A stretch of 64,000 bases of DNA from Pleurodeles waltl (lineage: Eukaryota > Chordata > Amphibia > Caudata > Salamandridae): NCBI RefSeq assembly GCF_031143425.1, contig NC_090445.1:822218817-822282816 (forward strand). Direction: 5' to 3'. Below are positions 49,341 through 61,590 of this stretch, piece by piece. The position numbers were made by a program, and so were the translations under genes. Under the pieces are notes generated by a model. It was given only the letters and a program-made list of their open reading frames with translations. It did not search any database and was not told the DNA's origin. Each line of letters begins with the position of its first letter. Positions within the stretch are counted from its first letter, which is position 1.

Positions 49341-50370
49341 CTGAGTCTTCAAAAGGCAAATCAGAGGCTGGAGGTCTCATGAGCGGGAACCCCTTTTTAA
49401 TACCATTTGCATTGTGATTTAAAAAAGCAGTACTTACAAATATGTAGACTGCAACTTAAATTCTTCCTGGACAGAGAATTTTGCCAAACCTCTTCTGAGT
49501 GAGTAGTTCAGATGACTGCCAGGGACTCTATTCACCCATGTAGAGCAAATCAAACTCTCTATGGACAAAAACATATAATTATTTGATTCTAAACCATCCA
49601 CATTTGATGAGGAAAATAAATACAAATTTGGGGCAGGAACAGCTGTCCTACTCCCACACAAGGGAAAACAGTCCTGTTTAAAATATCACAGTACTTGAAA
49701 AAGCCTTCCAGGGCATCTCTGAGAAAGCTTCAGAGGTGGATGGCAAGGGCACAGAATTGTGCCAGAATGGAAACGAAAGAATATGAGATGCAAAATTTGA
49801 CTAAGTATATGTCTATGGAAATGCAACTTCAACATCAAGTTCTCTAAAGTTCATGAAACAGAATCTTTCAGGAACTGTGCTACCACCTCTTTTGTAGCAC
49901 TGGAGTACTGGACATCATAGAAATGCTGACAGGATAAGAAATGTGAGGGCGCTAGAGTTCCCTTCCCCATTTTCTAGAGTATGGATCTGGGGAATGTGTT
50001 GATGCAATTTTAATAAGGTAGATGTTTTGCAAGACAGTCTCAACCAGTCACATGAAATAAACAGAGATCAGGATATCCATTAAATGACCAAGAAATATTG
50101 TGAATGGACAGGGCAATTTTGTTGCAGATTTGTGTTTGTTAAGGCAGTGGGCACAGCAAGGAAGAAGGTGTTAACCCTGATTTTCGCGGTCTTATCTTGC
50201 AAGCAACAAAACTAAGAGAATCAGTTGACTAAAAAATTAGTTCATTTTGATGGGATTGGAGGTTTTACAGTGTCATCCAGCGAAATTATGAATGGTCAAA
50301 AATGTGACCAATCACACCAAGACTACTCTTAGATTCTCGAAATCAGTCCAATCAGAATGTATTCCAAAAG
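49341..50370. other. Non-coding DNA, nothing recognised
   Basis: No supported gene, RNA or repeat boundary. Confidence 0.5.
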
Positions 50371-50378
50371 CCGTACAG

Positions 50379-51890
50379 CAGTGGTTCCCAACCTTTTGAC
50401 TCCTGAGGACCCCCATTGAATCATTACTGGAAGCCGGGGACCCCCAGCAATTTAATTTTCAAACATTAAAACAGTAATTCGCAAAAAATATAACAAGTAC
50501 ACACCAAACAAATACTCAAATTACTAAAGATAAAATTATTTTCTATTGAAAAAATATGCAAAAATCGAAACATTTTATTGGGAAGGTTGGCGCTGCATTT
50601 CGGCAACTACCTTTTCAATGTTTGGTTTTATTTAGGAAAGGTGAATCCTCAGGTCAGATTCTACATTTTCGGAGCGATTTCTGTTTTTATTTTTTAGGTA
50701 TGCAAGATCTGAGAAAGCTTTTTCACATAAATAAGTGAAGGGGAAAGGAAGTAAACCATAAGGGCCTCTCCTCTCTTCCTAGCCGCTGTGTCACATGTAC
50801 TTCATTTGTTTTATAGCACTTCTCATACCACTGTAGGGTGTCAGGGCACTTTACAGGGGACTACAAGGTGTAGGATTCACATGTCCTCCACACTGGTAGG
50901 CATTTTCTAAGAGTGCTTGGTCCGGAGAAGCACAGACTTAGGATTCAGAACACAGCACAGTGATTAGTGATGACATTAGCACAGTGCTAAATTTGTAAAT
51001 AAAAACATGCCGGTGCCCCAAGCCCTCCTCTTAAACACGTGGCTGCTGCAATTAAATGTGGGAACACGGAATACTGAGGCAGTGTAAGCCTGAAGCCATC
51101 TTGGGCCTCTTCAATCCATATAAAAGACACTCCCTGCCATATCAGCTCACTCTAGCAGCTTTCTACTTTTTGCCCTTTGTGATGCTTTTTCGTTTTTCCC
51201 TTCCTCCGTCTTTCCCATATGTGTCTTTTGCTCGCAGCAAATGCTTGAGGCAGAAGAATAAGCCCCGCTCTCAAAAATAAGTGCCGGTGCTCAGCACCGC
51301 AAACAACAAGCACAAATGATGCACTGTGTTAGCAATAAGAATGCATTTCTACAAAGCAAAGCTTTTTTAGCAGCATAAGGAAAATGAAAGACTAGGAAAA
51401 AAAAAAACTGTCTAATTTGTGCCATGCGGTTTGCATGCAGCTCTTTAATGGCAGTTCACAGCTCACTGTGCTAGATTACAATTATGAACTGCACAGTAAC
51501 AAAAGAATCTCTGTGACAAAAGCAGTAACCCACTGTGCCATGCACATAAAATACTGTTCTTTGCATGATACACGTTCTTTGCAGCAGGAATATTAACCAT
51601 CTGTGCTACCTTTGAGTCAAAACTGCCACTGCACAAAACTCCCATCTCTCTCCAGCAGATACATTAATCATTTGAGTTAGCTTGACGGTTTTATTTTTGT
51701 AGTACAAGGAGCTTTGCAGTGCGTTTAAAAATGCTCAACAAAGGAAGTAATAAATATGAAAACACGCACGCTTGTGTTTGTCAGAGGCCCCAGCTGGAGA
51801 AGTGCCTTCCTCCCAGCCCAGGCCTGCGGACCCCCTGGGAATGTGTCACGGACCCCTGGGGGTCCGCGGACCACAGGTTGGGAACCACTG
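50379..51890. mobile_element. Non-autonomous hAT transposon
   Basis: The inverted ends CAGTGGTTCCCAACC and GGTTGGGAACCACTG are perfect over 15 bp and of hAT type. They are flanked by the perfect 8-bp duplication CCGTACAG at 50371-50378 and 51891-51898. Subterminal GGACCCCC-type motifs also recur at both ends. The 1512-bp interior has no transposase-like frame, so this is an internally deleted derivative. Confidence 0.9.
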
Positions 51891-51898
51891 CCGTACAG

Positions 51899-54800
51899 TG
51901 TTATATCTGATCCTAGCTGAGTGCCTGACCAACCAAACATTATACAGATACTGAGTAAATGTTGGCTTGTATGACCCAAACGTTGTCATAAGAGGATCCC
52001 TTCTATGACTTTGATTCTTTAACAAGTCTATCTCACCATAGTAAAAGAGCCTTTGCATTGATATGGAGTTCCTGCACACCCTTGCTCCACTCTCTCTTTA
52101 AGGCTGATGAGTTTTAGGGATGGGAAGCCATGTTTGACATTGTGCTTAAACGTTATTCTGTTTTCATATTAAAAAACGGTTTTAGGGCTTAAACAGTGAA
52201 TGTACAGTTGATCTACAGTGCATTGGAAGTCCAGATGTTCTCTAGTCTTATGTATGGCTATAGTTGGCGTGGCAAGTAAACAGTTGTAATAGGGCAACAG
52301 CACATTGCACCTATGGCACTTATTCTGAGATTGTCACAAGGATAAACATCAGATCTTGGATACAAATCGAGTCCCCAGTTGAAAAGCTGATAGCATTTTG
52401 GTCAGCAATACCATTTTGAGGAAATTTTCGAAAATGTGCAGACATAGTGTAGTTCAAAAAGCTCCTGTCTTTTTAGCCACTATAAAAACCGAGAGTAGAG
52501 TCCCATTCTCTTCTCTTGTGTCAAGATGTCAAAATAAATAGATAATGGGCCATTCAAAATCTGAAGGTTCTTACCCCCTAGGGCTGGAGACCAGATTCTC
52601 ACCTTTCCAACATCACTTGCTCTAAAACCAAGAACAAAAATTAAAACCTTTGCCTATAATAAACCTTTAAAGTACATACCATCATATATCCATGGGGGTA
52701 ATATGTTTAGACCTATCAGGGACTCTGATTTACCTCTAGTTCCTGGTGACAACCACCAGCCAAAAAAGCATATGAATTATTCTTATAAGAAATGAAAGTA
52801 CAGAACCCCGACAGGGCATCATTGAACAAGCATGGATCAGCTCTGTAGTAGGACGAAATCTACAAAACAACAAAAGGCAGCAATCCCCTTTCTCTCTAAT
52901 GTTTCGCAGCCCCCACACTTCAGCGCAAAGTAAAGTTGTGTTTATTAAGCAAGCTCAGTCCATTCATATCCTACGTGTACATGATGTCTACAATGATAGT
53001 AAGCAAAAATCAATACGCTGACAACCTTTCCAAATCCAAATAATTTCAAAAGCTGACTGCGATCACTAGTTTGTTCCGAAACATGCATGTGGGGGTGACC
53101 CATAAACATTAACTGGTGCACCCCCTTTCCTCTCTGGTTGTCACCTCAGCTTAGTGTCTGAATAAGAAACCTTAAAGATATTCTGTAAGGAGCTATAGTA
53201 GTGCTGTACTAGTGGTCCTTCTAACTGTTCACAGCTTTCACTCTATTTAAACTGCTTGCACTAGGGGTGCGGGCTGTCTCTATTTTTTCTATGCTTTGGT
53301 CTTCTTTTCCAGTCATCTTTCTGATACCTGGCAGGACCCATTTTGTATGGACAAGTAAAGAGAGGTGCCACCAGAAAAGAGAACCTAAATTACGGTCCTA
53401 GACCACAAAGCCTTGTTTGATGTTGCTCCAGCCTCCAATAACAACGTGCAAAAGGGGGCATGAATGTGCTTGGGAAGCCACAAAATCATGGGCGTAGGTT
53501 CGAGGTGGGGGTGTTTGGGATGTTACACCTTCCTACCCACTAATAAATGTATTCACTAGTGAATAGTTGGATACAGGTTCTTTCAGTGGGTTATGGTGGG
53601 TAGGCTGTCAAATGTTACCTACGATTTTTACATGCACACACAGAAAAAAACATATACACACACACACTCTCTCCTCTCTGTTTTGTAGTTCTTAAAACTG
53701 TCTGATATTTCACATGGTTGCCTGGTTGGTTATTTTACATATTGTCTTTTAAGTAACCCTAACAAGCTGCACAGATATCACTTCCCACTGCCTCTAAAGC
53801 CCCTTAATGCTTTGCTTCTCAAATAATGTATTTTAACATTATGTGCCAGAATGATTGTTTGGAAATGTGAAGCTCGCCCCTAGCCCCATCCCCTCTCCCC
53901 TCTACTCCCTGTGAAATCATCCTGGCTCCTGTAGAAAATGTAGATCGGCCTGGAGAAAAAGGTTACCTTTGGACTTAGATGAAAGACTAGAGTTGAGACT
54001 AAAATCAACAGTCAATGTCTTAACCAGGTGCTATGGCTGAAATTTGATTCGATGAGATCTCTTGGTGAAAACAGTGCTGATCTTGACTGGCTGCTTTCAC
54101 ACTCTTGCTTGTCTCATACATTTTCTGACTAGGTGTTTCTTCGGACTCCATTGCTCAATGGCTGAGTCCCACCAGAAGTGTTTACCATCAAGTAGAGCTT
54201 CTACTATATTATGTGCACAGTTTTGTAAATCAATAACTCTCGGCATAAAGAGTGCTTCTGATTCCTTTAAACGACCTCTTGGATTTCTCTGGCAAGTCTT
54301 TCTGTCCCTATATGTCCAACAACACTGCCGACATCAGCTGCGAGGGTCTGCTCAAACAGCTTTGGACACATGACAGCAAAGACGACCCAGGCTTGCGCCA
54401 GAAAAAGGACACATGACAGCAAAGAAGACCCAGGCTTGTGGCGGCAAAATAGAAGGTCCTTATAAATCTGTACAGAGTCAAAAGACCGGATTGTCCAGTA
54501 ATGGAAATAATCCTAAACCAAGCACGGATTCAAGAAATTAAGAAATACGTTTATCTTGTTAAACCGGAAAGTTACATCAACTGATCTACAACTGTCATAG
54601 CCTATGACCTTGCATAATTCAAACCCTGTGATTTATGAGATTTTCAAACCTAAAACTAATCAAGTACGAATCTCTCCTGCAGTAGGGTCCTCACACTGTA
54701 CTAGAAGGTAAGCACCAATAAATATCATTCAAGATGTGTGTCGACACTTGTAATTCAAAGCACACATACTATATTCACTAGATGGCTAGTCACAGGGTTT

Positions 54801-56173
54801 TTAGAGAGAATTCTCTCTCCCACTGCAAAAATTCTGTTGATTAAATAAAAGCCATATGACGGCAGAACACACTGGAGATTCACTGGTTTGTGGTCTTCTC
54901 TACTTGTTCACATATGTGGTTAGAACGATGCCACATTAGTATAAGCAGGGAATTGCTGCCACAGTCATACCTGGATTCAAATTTAAATAAAGTCAACATA
55001 ACACATAACGCATGACACATTCTAGATAAGCTATGTTTTAAAATAGTACACAATTGTGCCTTGTGGGTTTGCACTAACGCTAACTAGTACTAATGCAGGT
55101 AACTTCACTTATAAAATAAAGTGTAGCACTTGGCACTTAAAAGGATTGCCACGTGCCAGTGGCTTGCCAATGGCTAGTCACGGGAATGGCACCCTTTACC
55201 TAGAGCTAATGCTGTATTTTCAGTAAATAGGGGGTGTTTAAAAGTTGCATTGCCATTTTACTGAATATGTAAGTCTGGGCAAAAACACAGTAGCCCAAGG
55301 CCACAGTTGTAAAGGGGTACTGTAGGGGCTGAGGAATCGCTTAGAACCAGTGACAATCCTAGAGGGTTCCTAGTGAAAGGACGCATTGATGGTTTAGAAC
55401 CAGGCCAAATAAGGAACCGAAAACCTTGTCATGGCCTTACAACAGGCTTTCTCTGGTGCCCTGTCCCTCTTGGAATGGCCCGGGAAACATTAATGGAAGC
55501 AGAAGACATTAAAAATGTTCCAAAACTGCCACTGGGAGCGAATCACTCCATAAGGGTAGGTAAAAACCGAGACTACATGAGGGGCCTTTCCATACAATAA
55601 ACCAGCACAGCACTGGAGCAAGCAGGAAAAGGCTTCCACTTTTAAATGCTTATTTTCGTGCCCACTGGATTCCTTAAATATATTGACAATTCCATCAACG
55701 TTTTCTTTTTTTTTTTTTTGAAATAGAACCAAGAATTCCTGGAACAGATCCCATGGGACAAGAGAGAGAGTTGCAGACCTTAAGTCCCAATGCTCCGAGG
55801 ATCTAGCACACTGGGAATGGACATGCCGACGATCCATACTGGATGAAAAAAATTGAAGCACCAACCACAAGATCAGGAATTAAGACACAGGACTGAATGG
55901 GGGGCAAACCATAGTGTTAGGATCCTCAGGGCAAGCCTCAAGGTTCTGCAGATTGGGTAACTTGGAACCATGCTCCTTGACTCCTAAAAATCTTAGCAGC
56001 CGATTTTGTCAGTCTGCCACGGGAGACCAAGCTCGATTTCAGGCTAAATGCAAACCTCATGATTGACTCGTGGTGTAGCATTTGCTTTAGCAATACATCG
56101 TTTCGAAGAAACTGATTAACAGGCCTTCTGTGAAAACAGCCTACTGGCCTTTTTTTGTTGCCATGAAACAAAC
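51899..56173. other. Non-coding DNA; small 43-bp duplication
   Basis: There is a direct duplication at 54364-54438: GGACACATGACAGCAAAGA is repeated with a 43-bp period. Otherwise I see no supported gene or element boundary. Confidence 0.5.
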
Positions 56174-56175
56174 TA

Positions 56176-57737
56176 CAGGGAGTGCAGAATTATTAGGCAA
56201 GTTGTATTTTTGAGGATTAATTTTATTATTGAACAACAACCATGTTCTCAATGAACCCAAAAAACTCATTAATATCAAAGCTGAATATTTTTGGAAGTAG
56301 TTTTTAGTTTGTTTTTAGTTTTAGCTATGTTAGGGGGATATCTGTGTGTGCAGGTGACTATTACTGTGCATAATTATTAGGCAACTTAACAAAAAAAAAT
56401 ATATACCCATTTCAATTATTTATTATTACCAGTGAAACCAATATAACATCTCAACATTCACAAATATACATTTCTGACATTCAAAAACAAAACAAAAACA
56501 AATCAGTGACCAATATAGCCACCTTTCTTTGCAAGGACCCTCAAAAGCCTGCCATCCACGGATTCTGTCAGTGTTTTGATCTGTTCACCATCAACATTGC
56601 GTGCAGCAGCAACCACAGCCTCCCAGACACTGTTCAGAGAGGTGTACTGTTTTCCCTCCTTGTAAATCTCACATTTGATGATGGACCACAGGTTCTCAAT
56701 GGGGTTCAGATCAGGTGAACAAGGAGGCCATGTCATTAGATTTCCTTCTTTTATGCCCTTTTTTGCCAGCCACGCTGTGGAGTACTTGGACGTGTGTGAT
56801 GGAGCATTGTCCTGCATGAAAATCATGTTTTTCTTGAAGGATGCAGACTTCTTCCTGTACCACTGCTTGAAGAAGGTGTCTTCCAGGAACTGGCAGTAGG
56901 ACTGGGAGTTGAGCTTGACTCTATCCTCAACCCGAAAAGGCCCCACAAGCTCATCTTTGATGATACCAGCCCAAACCAGTACTCCACCTCCACCTTGCTG
57001 GCCTCTGAGTCGGACTGGAGCTCTCTGCCCTTTACCAATCCAGCCACGGGCCCATCCATCTGGCCCATCAAGACTCACTCTCATTTCATCAGTCCATAAA
57101 ACCTTATAAAAATCAGTCTTGAGATATTTCTTGGCCCAGTCTTGACGTTTCAGCTTGTGTGTCTTGTTCAGTGGTGGTCGTCTTTCAGCCTTTCTTACCT
57201 TGGCCATGTCTCTGAGTATTGCACACCTTGTGCTTTTGGGCACTCCAGTGATGTTGCAGCTCTGAAATATGGCCAAACTGGTGGCAAGTGGCATCGTGGC
57301 AGCTGCACGCTTGACTTTTCTCAGTTCATGGGCAGTTATTTTGCACCTTGGTTTTTCCACACGCTTCTTGCGACCCTGTTGACTATTTTGAATGAAACGC
57401 TTGATTGTTCGATGATCACGCTTCAGAAGCTTTGCAATTTTAAGAGTGCTGCATCCCTCTGCAAGATATCTCACTATTTTTGACTTTTCTGAGCCTGTCA
57501 AGTCCTTCTTTTGACCCATTTTTCCAAAGGAAAGGAAGTTGCCTAATAATTATGCACACCTGATATAGGGTGTTGATGTCATTAGACCACACCCCTTCTC
57601 ATTACAGAGATGCACATCACCTAATATGCTTAATTGGTAGTAGGCTTTCGAGCCTATACAGCTTGGAGTAAGACAACATGCATAAAGAGGATGATGTGGT
57701 CAAAATACTCATTTGCCTAATAATTCTGCACTCCCTG
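56176..57737 (-). mobile_element. Tc1/mariner transposon, structurally complete
   Basis: The 1562-bp element is flanked by TA dinucleotides (56174-56175 and 57738-57739). Its ends begin CAGGGAGTGCAGAATTATTA and are perfect inverted repeats over about 25 bp. A related inner motif, TGCATAATTATTAGGCAAC, occurs inside each end (about 56368-56386 and 57539-57557), giving a nested repeat layout like the IR/DR pattern of some Tc1 elements. It carries a single intact transposase gene on the minus strand. Confidence 0.95.
56503..57519 (-). CDS. Tc1/mariner transposase, DD37E, intact 338 aa
   Basis: This cut-and-paste transposase binds the element's inverted repeats and integrates at TA. The reading frame is complete from ATG to stop. 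Residues 1-110 form the paired-like DNA-binding region, with two helix-turn-helix blocks (KIAKLLKRDHRTIKRFI and the segment around GVPKSTRCAILRDM) separated by a basic linker. The catalytic triad is D144 (WTDE), D237 (MQDNAPSH) and E275 (NPIENLW). There are 37 residues between the last two, so the spacing is DD37E rather than the usual DD34E. A Gly-rich box (GQQGGGGV) lies at 173-180. An unbroken frame with intact triad and ends indicates a young copy. DD37E spacing points to the TRT-like lineage as I recall it. Confidence 0.95.
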   Translation of the reverse strand: MGQKKDLTGSEKSKIVRYLAEGCSTLKIAKLLKRDHRTIKRFIQNSQQGRKKRVEKPRCKITAHELRKVKRAAATMPLATSLAIFQSCNITGVPKSTRCAILRDMAKVRKAERRPPLNKTHKLKRQDWAKKYLKTDFYKVLWTDEMRVSLDGPDGWARGWIGKGQRAPVRLRGQQGGGGVLVWAGIIKDELVGPFRVEDRVKLNSQSYCQFLEDTFFKQWYRKKSASFKKNMIFMQDNAPSHTSKYSTAWLAKKGIKEGNLMTWPPCSPDLNPIENLWSIIKCEIYKEGKQYTSLNSVWEAVVAAARNVDGEQIKTLTESVDGRLLRVLAKKGGYIGH

Positions 57738-57739
57738 TA

Positions 57740-58645
57740 CTGAACATACTGTGCGACACAAATGAGTCAGAGTACAGTTGTAGCCAATAATGTCAGTTTC
57801 TTAAAAGGGTAAAAGCATCTACATTCCTTGAAGACTTTGAGCTTTTGATTAACCGGAGTCTAGAAGGAAGAAAGAAGACAACATAAGGAGCAAATACTCC
57901 TTACCAACCCAGGTATGGGTAACAAGAAGACTGAATCGACAACAGGTGCACTGTGCTACGATATCTGGTCTCTCCTTGTCACCACAAAAGGAAGGGTTGA
58001 AGTGTTAGGCAGCTGGAACTTACATACAGATTCGGATGTAGATGTACTGAGGAAAATGTAATATTTTTCGGTTAAACGTATCTGTTCCTAGTATCCTTTT
58101 AATAAAAATGTATTAATGAGGTTTAGAAAAAGTTAGAGCGGCATTAGAAGATAGTCAAATGTTCAATATAAAAGGGGACTCATAGTACTGTATCAGCTAT
58201 ACACCAGAGCACAGAGTGTACTGACCATTTTTTAAGAAAAAGTCCTACATCTGAGGTTTGTCACTTTGATAAAGACCGCTGAAGTCCTACCTTTATGCAG
58301 TCTTCTATTCTGGTCTCACAAGAACTCTGTCAGACTATTCCTTTCAGAAAAATTAAAATGTAACACCTGCTTTTACATTAATTTGTGAATCATTATTACA
58401 ACACAACATATCACAACCAATAGGCCCTTCAACCTGGGCTGTTCATGAACAATTTGTCAGTGCTATCCATTGATCAGAGAGCAATAAACCTTCTGACATT
58501 AAGTCGGGCTCTCCTGCAAATCCTCGCCCTTCTAATATCGGTAAACTTTTGTCACTAGTTGTAGCAGCGGTAATCACTTTATTCTAAAACCTTTTATTGA
58601 CAAATGCAATGGTAAGTAATCCCGGAAATAAAGCGATTCGACCAT
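57740..58645. other. Non-coding DNA, nothing recognised
   Basis: AT-rich sequence between the Tc1 element and the LTR. No supported gene or RNA. Confidence 0.5.
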
Positions 58646-61323
58646 TGTAAGGAAATGCCTCCTTGGCATGGTTACCCCCTGACGTTTTGCCTTTGCTGAT
58701 GCCAAGTTCTGATTTGAAAGTGTGCTGGGACCCTGCTAACCAGGCCCCATCACCAGTGTTCTTTCCCTAAACTATACCTTTGTCTCCACAATTGGCACAA
58801 ACCTGGCACCCAGGGAAGTCCCTTGTAACTGGTACCCCTGGTACCAAGGGCCCTGATGCCAGGGAAGGTCTCCAAGGACTGCAGCATGTCTTATGCCACC
58901 CTGGGGACCCCTCACTCAGCACATGCACACTGCTTGCCAGCTTGTGTGTGCTGGTGGGGAGAAAATTACTAAGTTGACATGGCACTCCCCTCAGGGTGCC
59001 ATGCCAACCTCACACTGCCTATGGCATTGATAAGTCACCCCTCTAGCAGGCCTTACAGCCCTAAGGCAGGGTGCACTATACCATAGGTGAGGGTACCAGT
59101 GGATGAGCACTGTGCCCCTACAGTGTCTAAGCAAAACCTTAGACATTGTAAGTGCAGGGTAGCCATAAGAGTATATGGTCTGGGAGTCTGTCATACACGA
59201 ACTCCACAGCACCATAATGGCTACACTGAAAACTGTAAAGTTTGGTATCAAACTTCTCAGCACAATAAATGCACACTGATGCCAGTGTGCACTTTATTGT
59301 AAAAAATACACCCAGAGGGCATCTTAGAGATGCTCCCTGAAAACATACCCGACTCCAGTGTGGGCTGACTAGTTTTTGCCAGCCTGCCACACACCAGACA
59401 TGTTGCTGGCCACATGGGGAGAGTGCCTTTGTCACTCTGTGGCCAGGAACAAAGCCTGTACTGGGTGGAGGTGCTTCTCACCTCCCCCTGCAGGAACTGT
59501 AACACCTGGCGGTGAGCCTCAAATGCTCACCCCCTTTGTTACAGCGCCACAGGGCATCCCAGCTAGCGGAGATGCCCGCCCCTCCGGCCACCGCCCCCAC
59601 TTTTGGCGGCAAGGCTGGAGGAGATAATGAGAAAAACAAGGAGGAGTCACTCCCCAGTCAGGACAGCCCCTAAGGTGTCCTGAGCTGAGGTGACTCTTAC
59701 TTTTAGAAATCCTCCATCTTGCAGATGGAGGATTCCCCCAATAGGATTAGGGATGTGCCCTCTTCCCCACAGGGAGGAGGCACAAAGAGGTTGTAGCCAC
59801 CCTCAGGGCCAATAGCCATTGGCTACTGCCTTCCCAGACCTAAACACACCCCTAAATTGAGTAATTAGGGGCTCCCAGAACCGAGGAAGATAGATTCCTG
59901 TAACCTGAAGATGAAGAAGGACTGTTGACCTGAAGCCCTGCAGAGAAGACGGAGACGACGACTGCTTTGGCCCCAGCCCTACCGGCCTGTCTCCCCACTT
60001 CAAGAAAAAACTGCAACAGTGATGCATCCAACAGGGACCAGCGACCTCTGAAGCCTCAGGGGACTGCCTTGCATCGAAAAGGCACAAGAAGCTCCTGAGA
60101 ACAGCGGCCCTGTTCAACAAAACTGCAACTTTGCAACAAAGAAGCAACTTTTAAAGACCACACGTTTCCCGCCGCAAGCGTGAGACTTTCCACTCTGCAC
60201 CCGACGCCCCCGGCTCAACCTGCGGAAAACTAACTCTACAGGGAGGACTCCCTGGCGGCTGCGAGCCCGTGAGTAGCCAGAGTTGACCCCCCTGAGCCCC
60301 CACAGCAACGCCTGCAGAGGAAATCCAGAGGCTCCCACTGACCGCGACTGCCTGCTTCAAGGAACCCGACGCCTGGAAACCACACTGCACCCGCAGCCCC
60401 CAGGACCTGAAGGAACCGAACTCCAGTGCAGGAGCGACCCCCAGGCGACCCTCTGCCTAGCCCAGGTGGTGGCTACCCCGAGGAGCCCCCCCTGTGCCTG
60501 CCTGCATAGTTTAAGAGACCTCCGGGTCTCCCCATTGATTTCTATTGAAAACCCAACGCCTGTTTGCACTCTGCACCCGGCCGCCCCTGTGCCGCTGAGG
60601 GTGTACTTTCTGTGCCTGCTTGTGTCCCCCCCCGGTGCCTAAAAAACCTCCCTGGTCTACCCTCTGAAGTCGCGGGTACTTACCTGCTGGCAGACTGGAA
60701 CAGGGGCACCCCTATTTCCATTGAAGCCTATGTGTTTTGGGCACCAATTTGACCTCTGCACCTGACCGGCCCTGAGCTGCTGGTGTGGTAACTTTGGGGT
60801 TGCCTTGAACCCCCAACGGTGGGCTACCTTGGACCCAACTTTGAACCCCGTAAGTCTTTTACTTACCTGTGAACTTAACATTTACTTACCTCCCCCAGGA
60901 ACTGTTGATTTTTCACTGTGTCCACTTTTAAAATAGCTTATTGCCATTTTTGCCAAAACTGTACATGCAATAGTGATGATTCAAAGTTCCTAAAGTACCT
61001 AAGTGAAATACCTTTCATTTAAAGTATTGTTTGTAAATCTTGAAACTGTGGTTCTTAAAATAAACTAAGAAAATATATTTTTTCTATATAAAAACCTATT
61101 GGCCTGGAATTGTCTGAGAGTGTGTGTTCCTCATTTATTGCCTGTGTGTACAACAAATGCTTAACACTACCCTCTGATAAGCCTACTGCTCGACCACACT
61201 ACCACAAAATAGAGCATTAGAATTATCTCTTTTTGCCACTATCTTACCTCTAAGGGGAAACCTTGGACTCTGTGCACATTATTTCTTACTTTGAAATAGT
61301 ACATACAGAGCCAACTTCCTACA
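58646..61323 (+). repeat. 5' LTR of a Ty3/gypsy element, 2678 bp
   Basis: It starts TGTAAGGAAATGCC and ends CCAACTTCCTACA, with inverted TGTAAGGAA / TTCCTACA ends. Immediately downstream is TTGGTGGATCAGCGG, where a TGG-starting primer binding site is expected. The LTR is unusually long. It has a GC-rich middle (about 59900-60650) and an AATAAA-like signal near 61060. Open frames inside it have no domain. The matching 3' LTR lies beyond the window. Confidence 0.8.
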
Positions 61324-61345
61324 TTGGTGGATCAGCGGTGGAGTA
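61324..61345 (+). other. Putative primer binding site
   Basis: TGGTGGATCAGCGGTGG begins two bases after the LTR end. Position and the TGG start fit a tRNA primer site, but the tRNA is not identified. Confidence 0.45.
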
Positions 61346-61590
61346 CAAGAGTTTCCATTTGCTGGACTACTCAGGCAATACCTGATCACACGACTAAATT
61401 CCCAAAATTGTCAGTAGAAACTGATTTTTGAAATTTGAGCTATTTTTCTAAATTTTTAAAAGTCCTGCTAGGGCCTTGTGTTAGTCCCTGTTAGCATTTC
61501 TTTTAGAGTTTAAAAGTTTTGTAAAAGTTTGGATTAAGTTCTAGAGATAGTTTTAGATTCTTAAAAAGTATCCCAACTTTTAGAGAAATA

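Noticed and set aside
57142..57483. 113-residue plus-strand frame
   Set aside because: It is antisense to the intact transposase; the minus frame has the conserved motifs.
60283..60642. 119-residue Pro/Cys-rich frame
   Set aside because: It lies within the GC-rich middle of the 5' LTR and has no recognisable domain.
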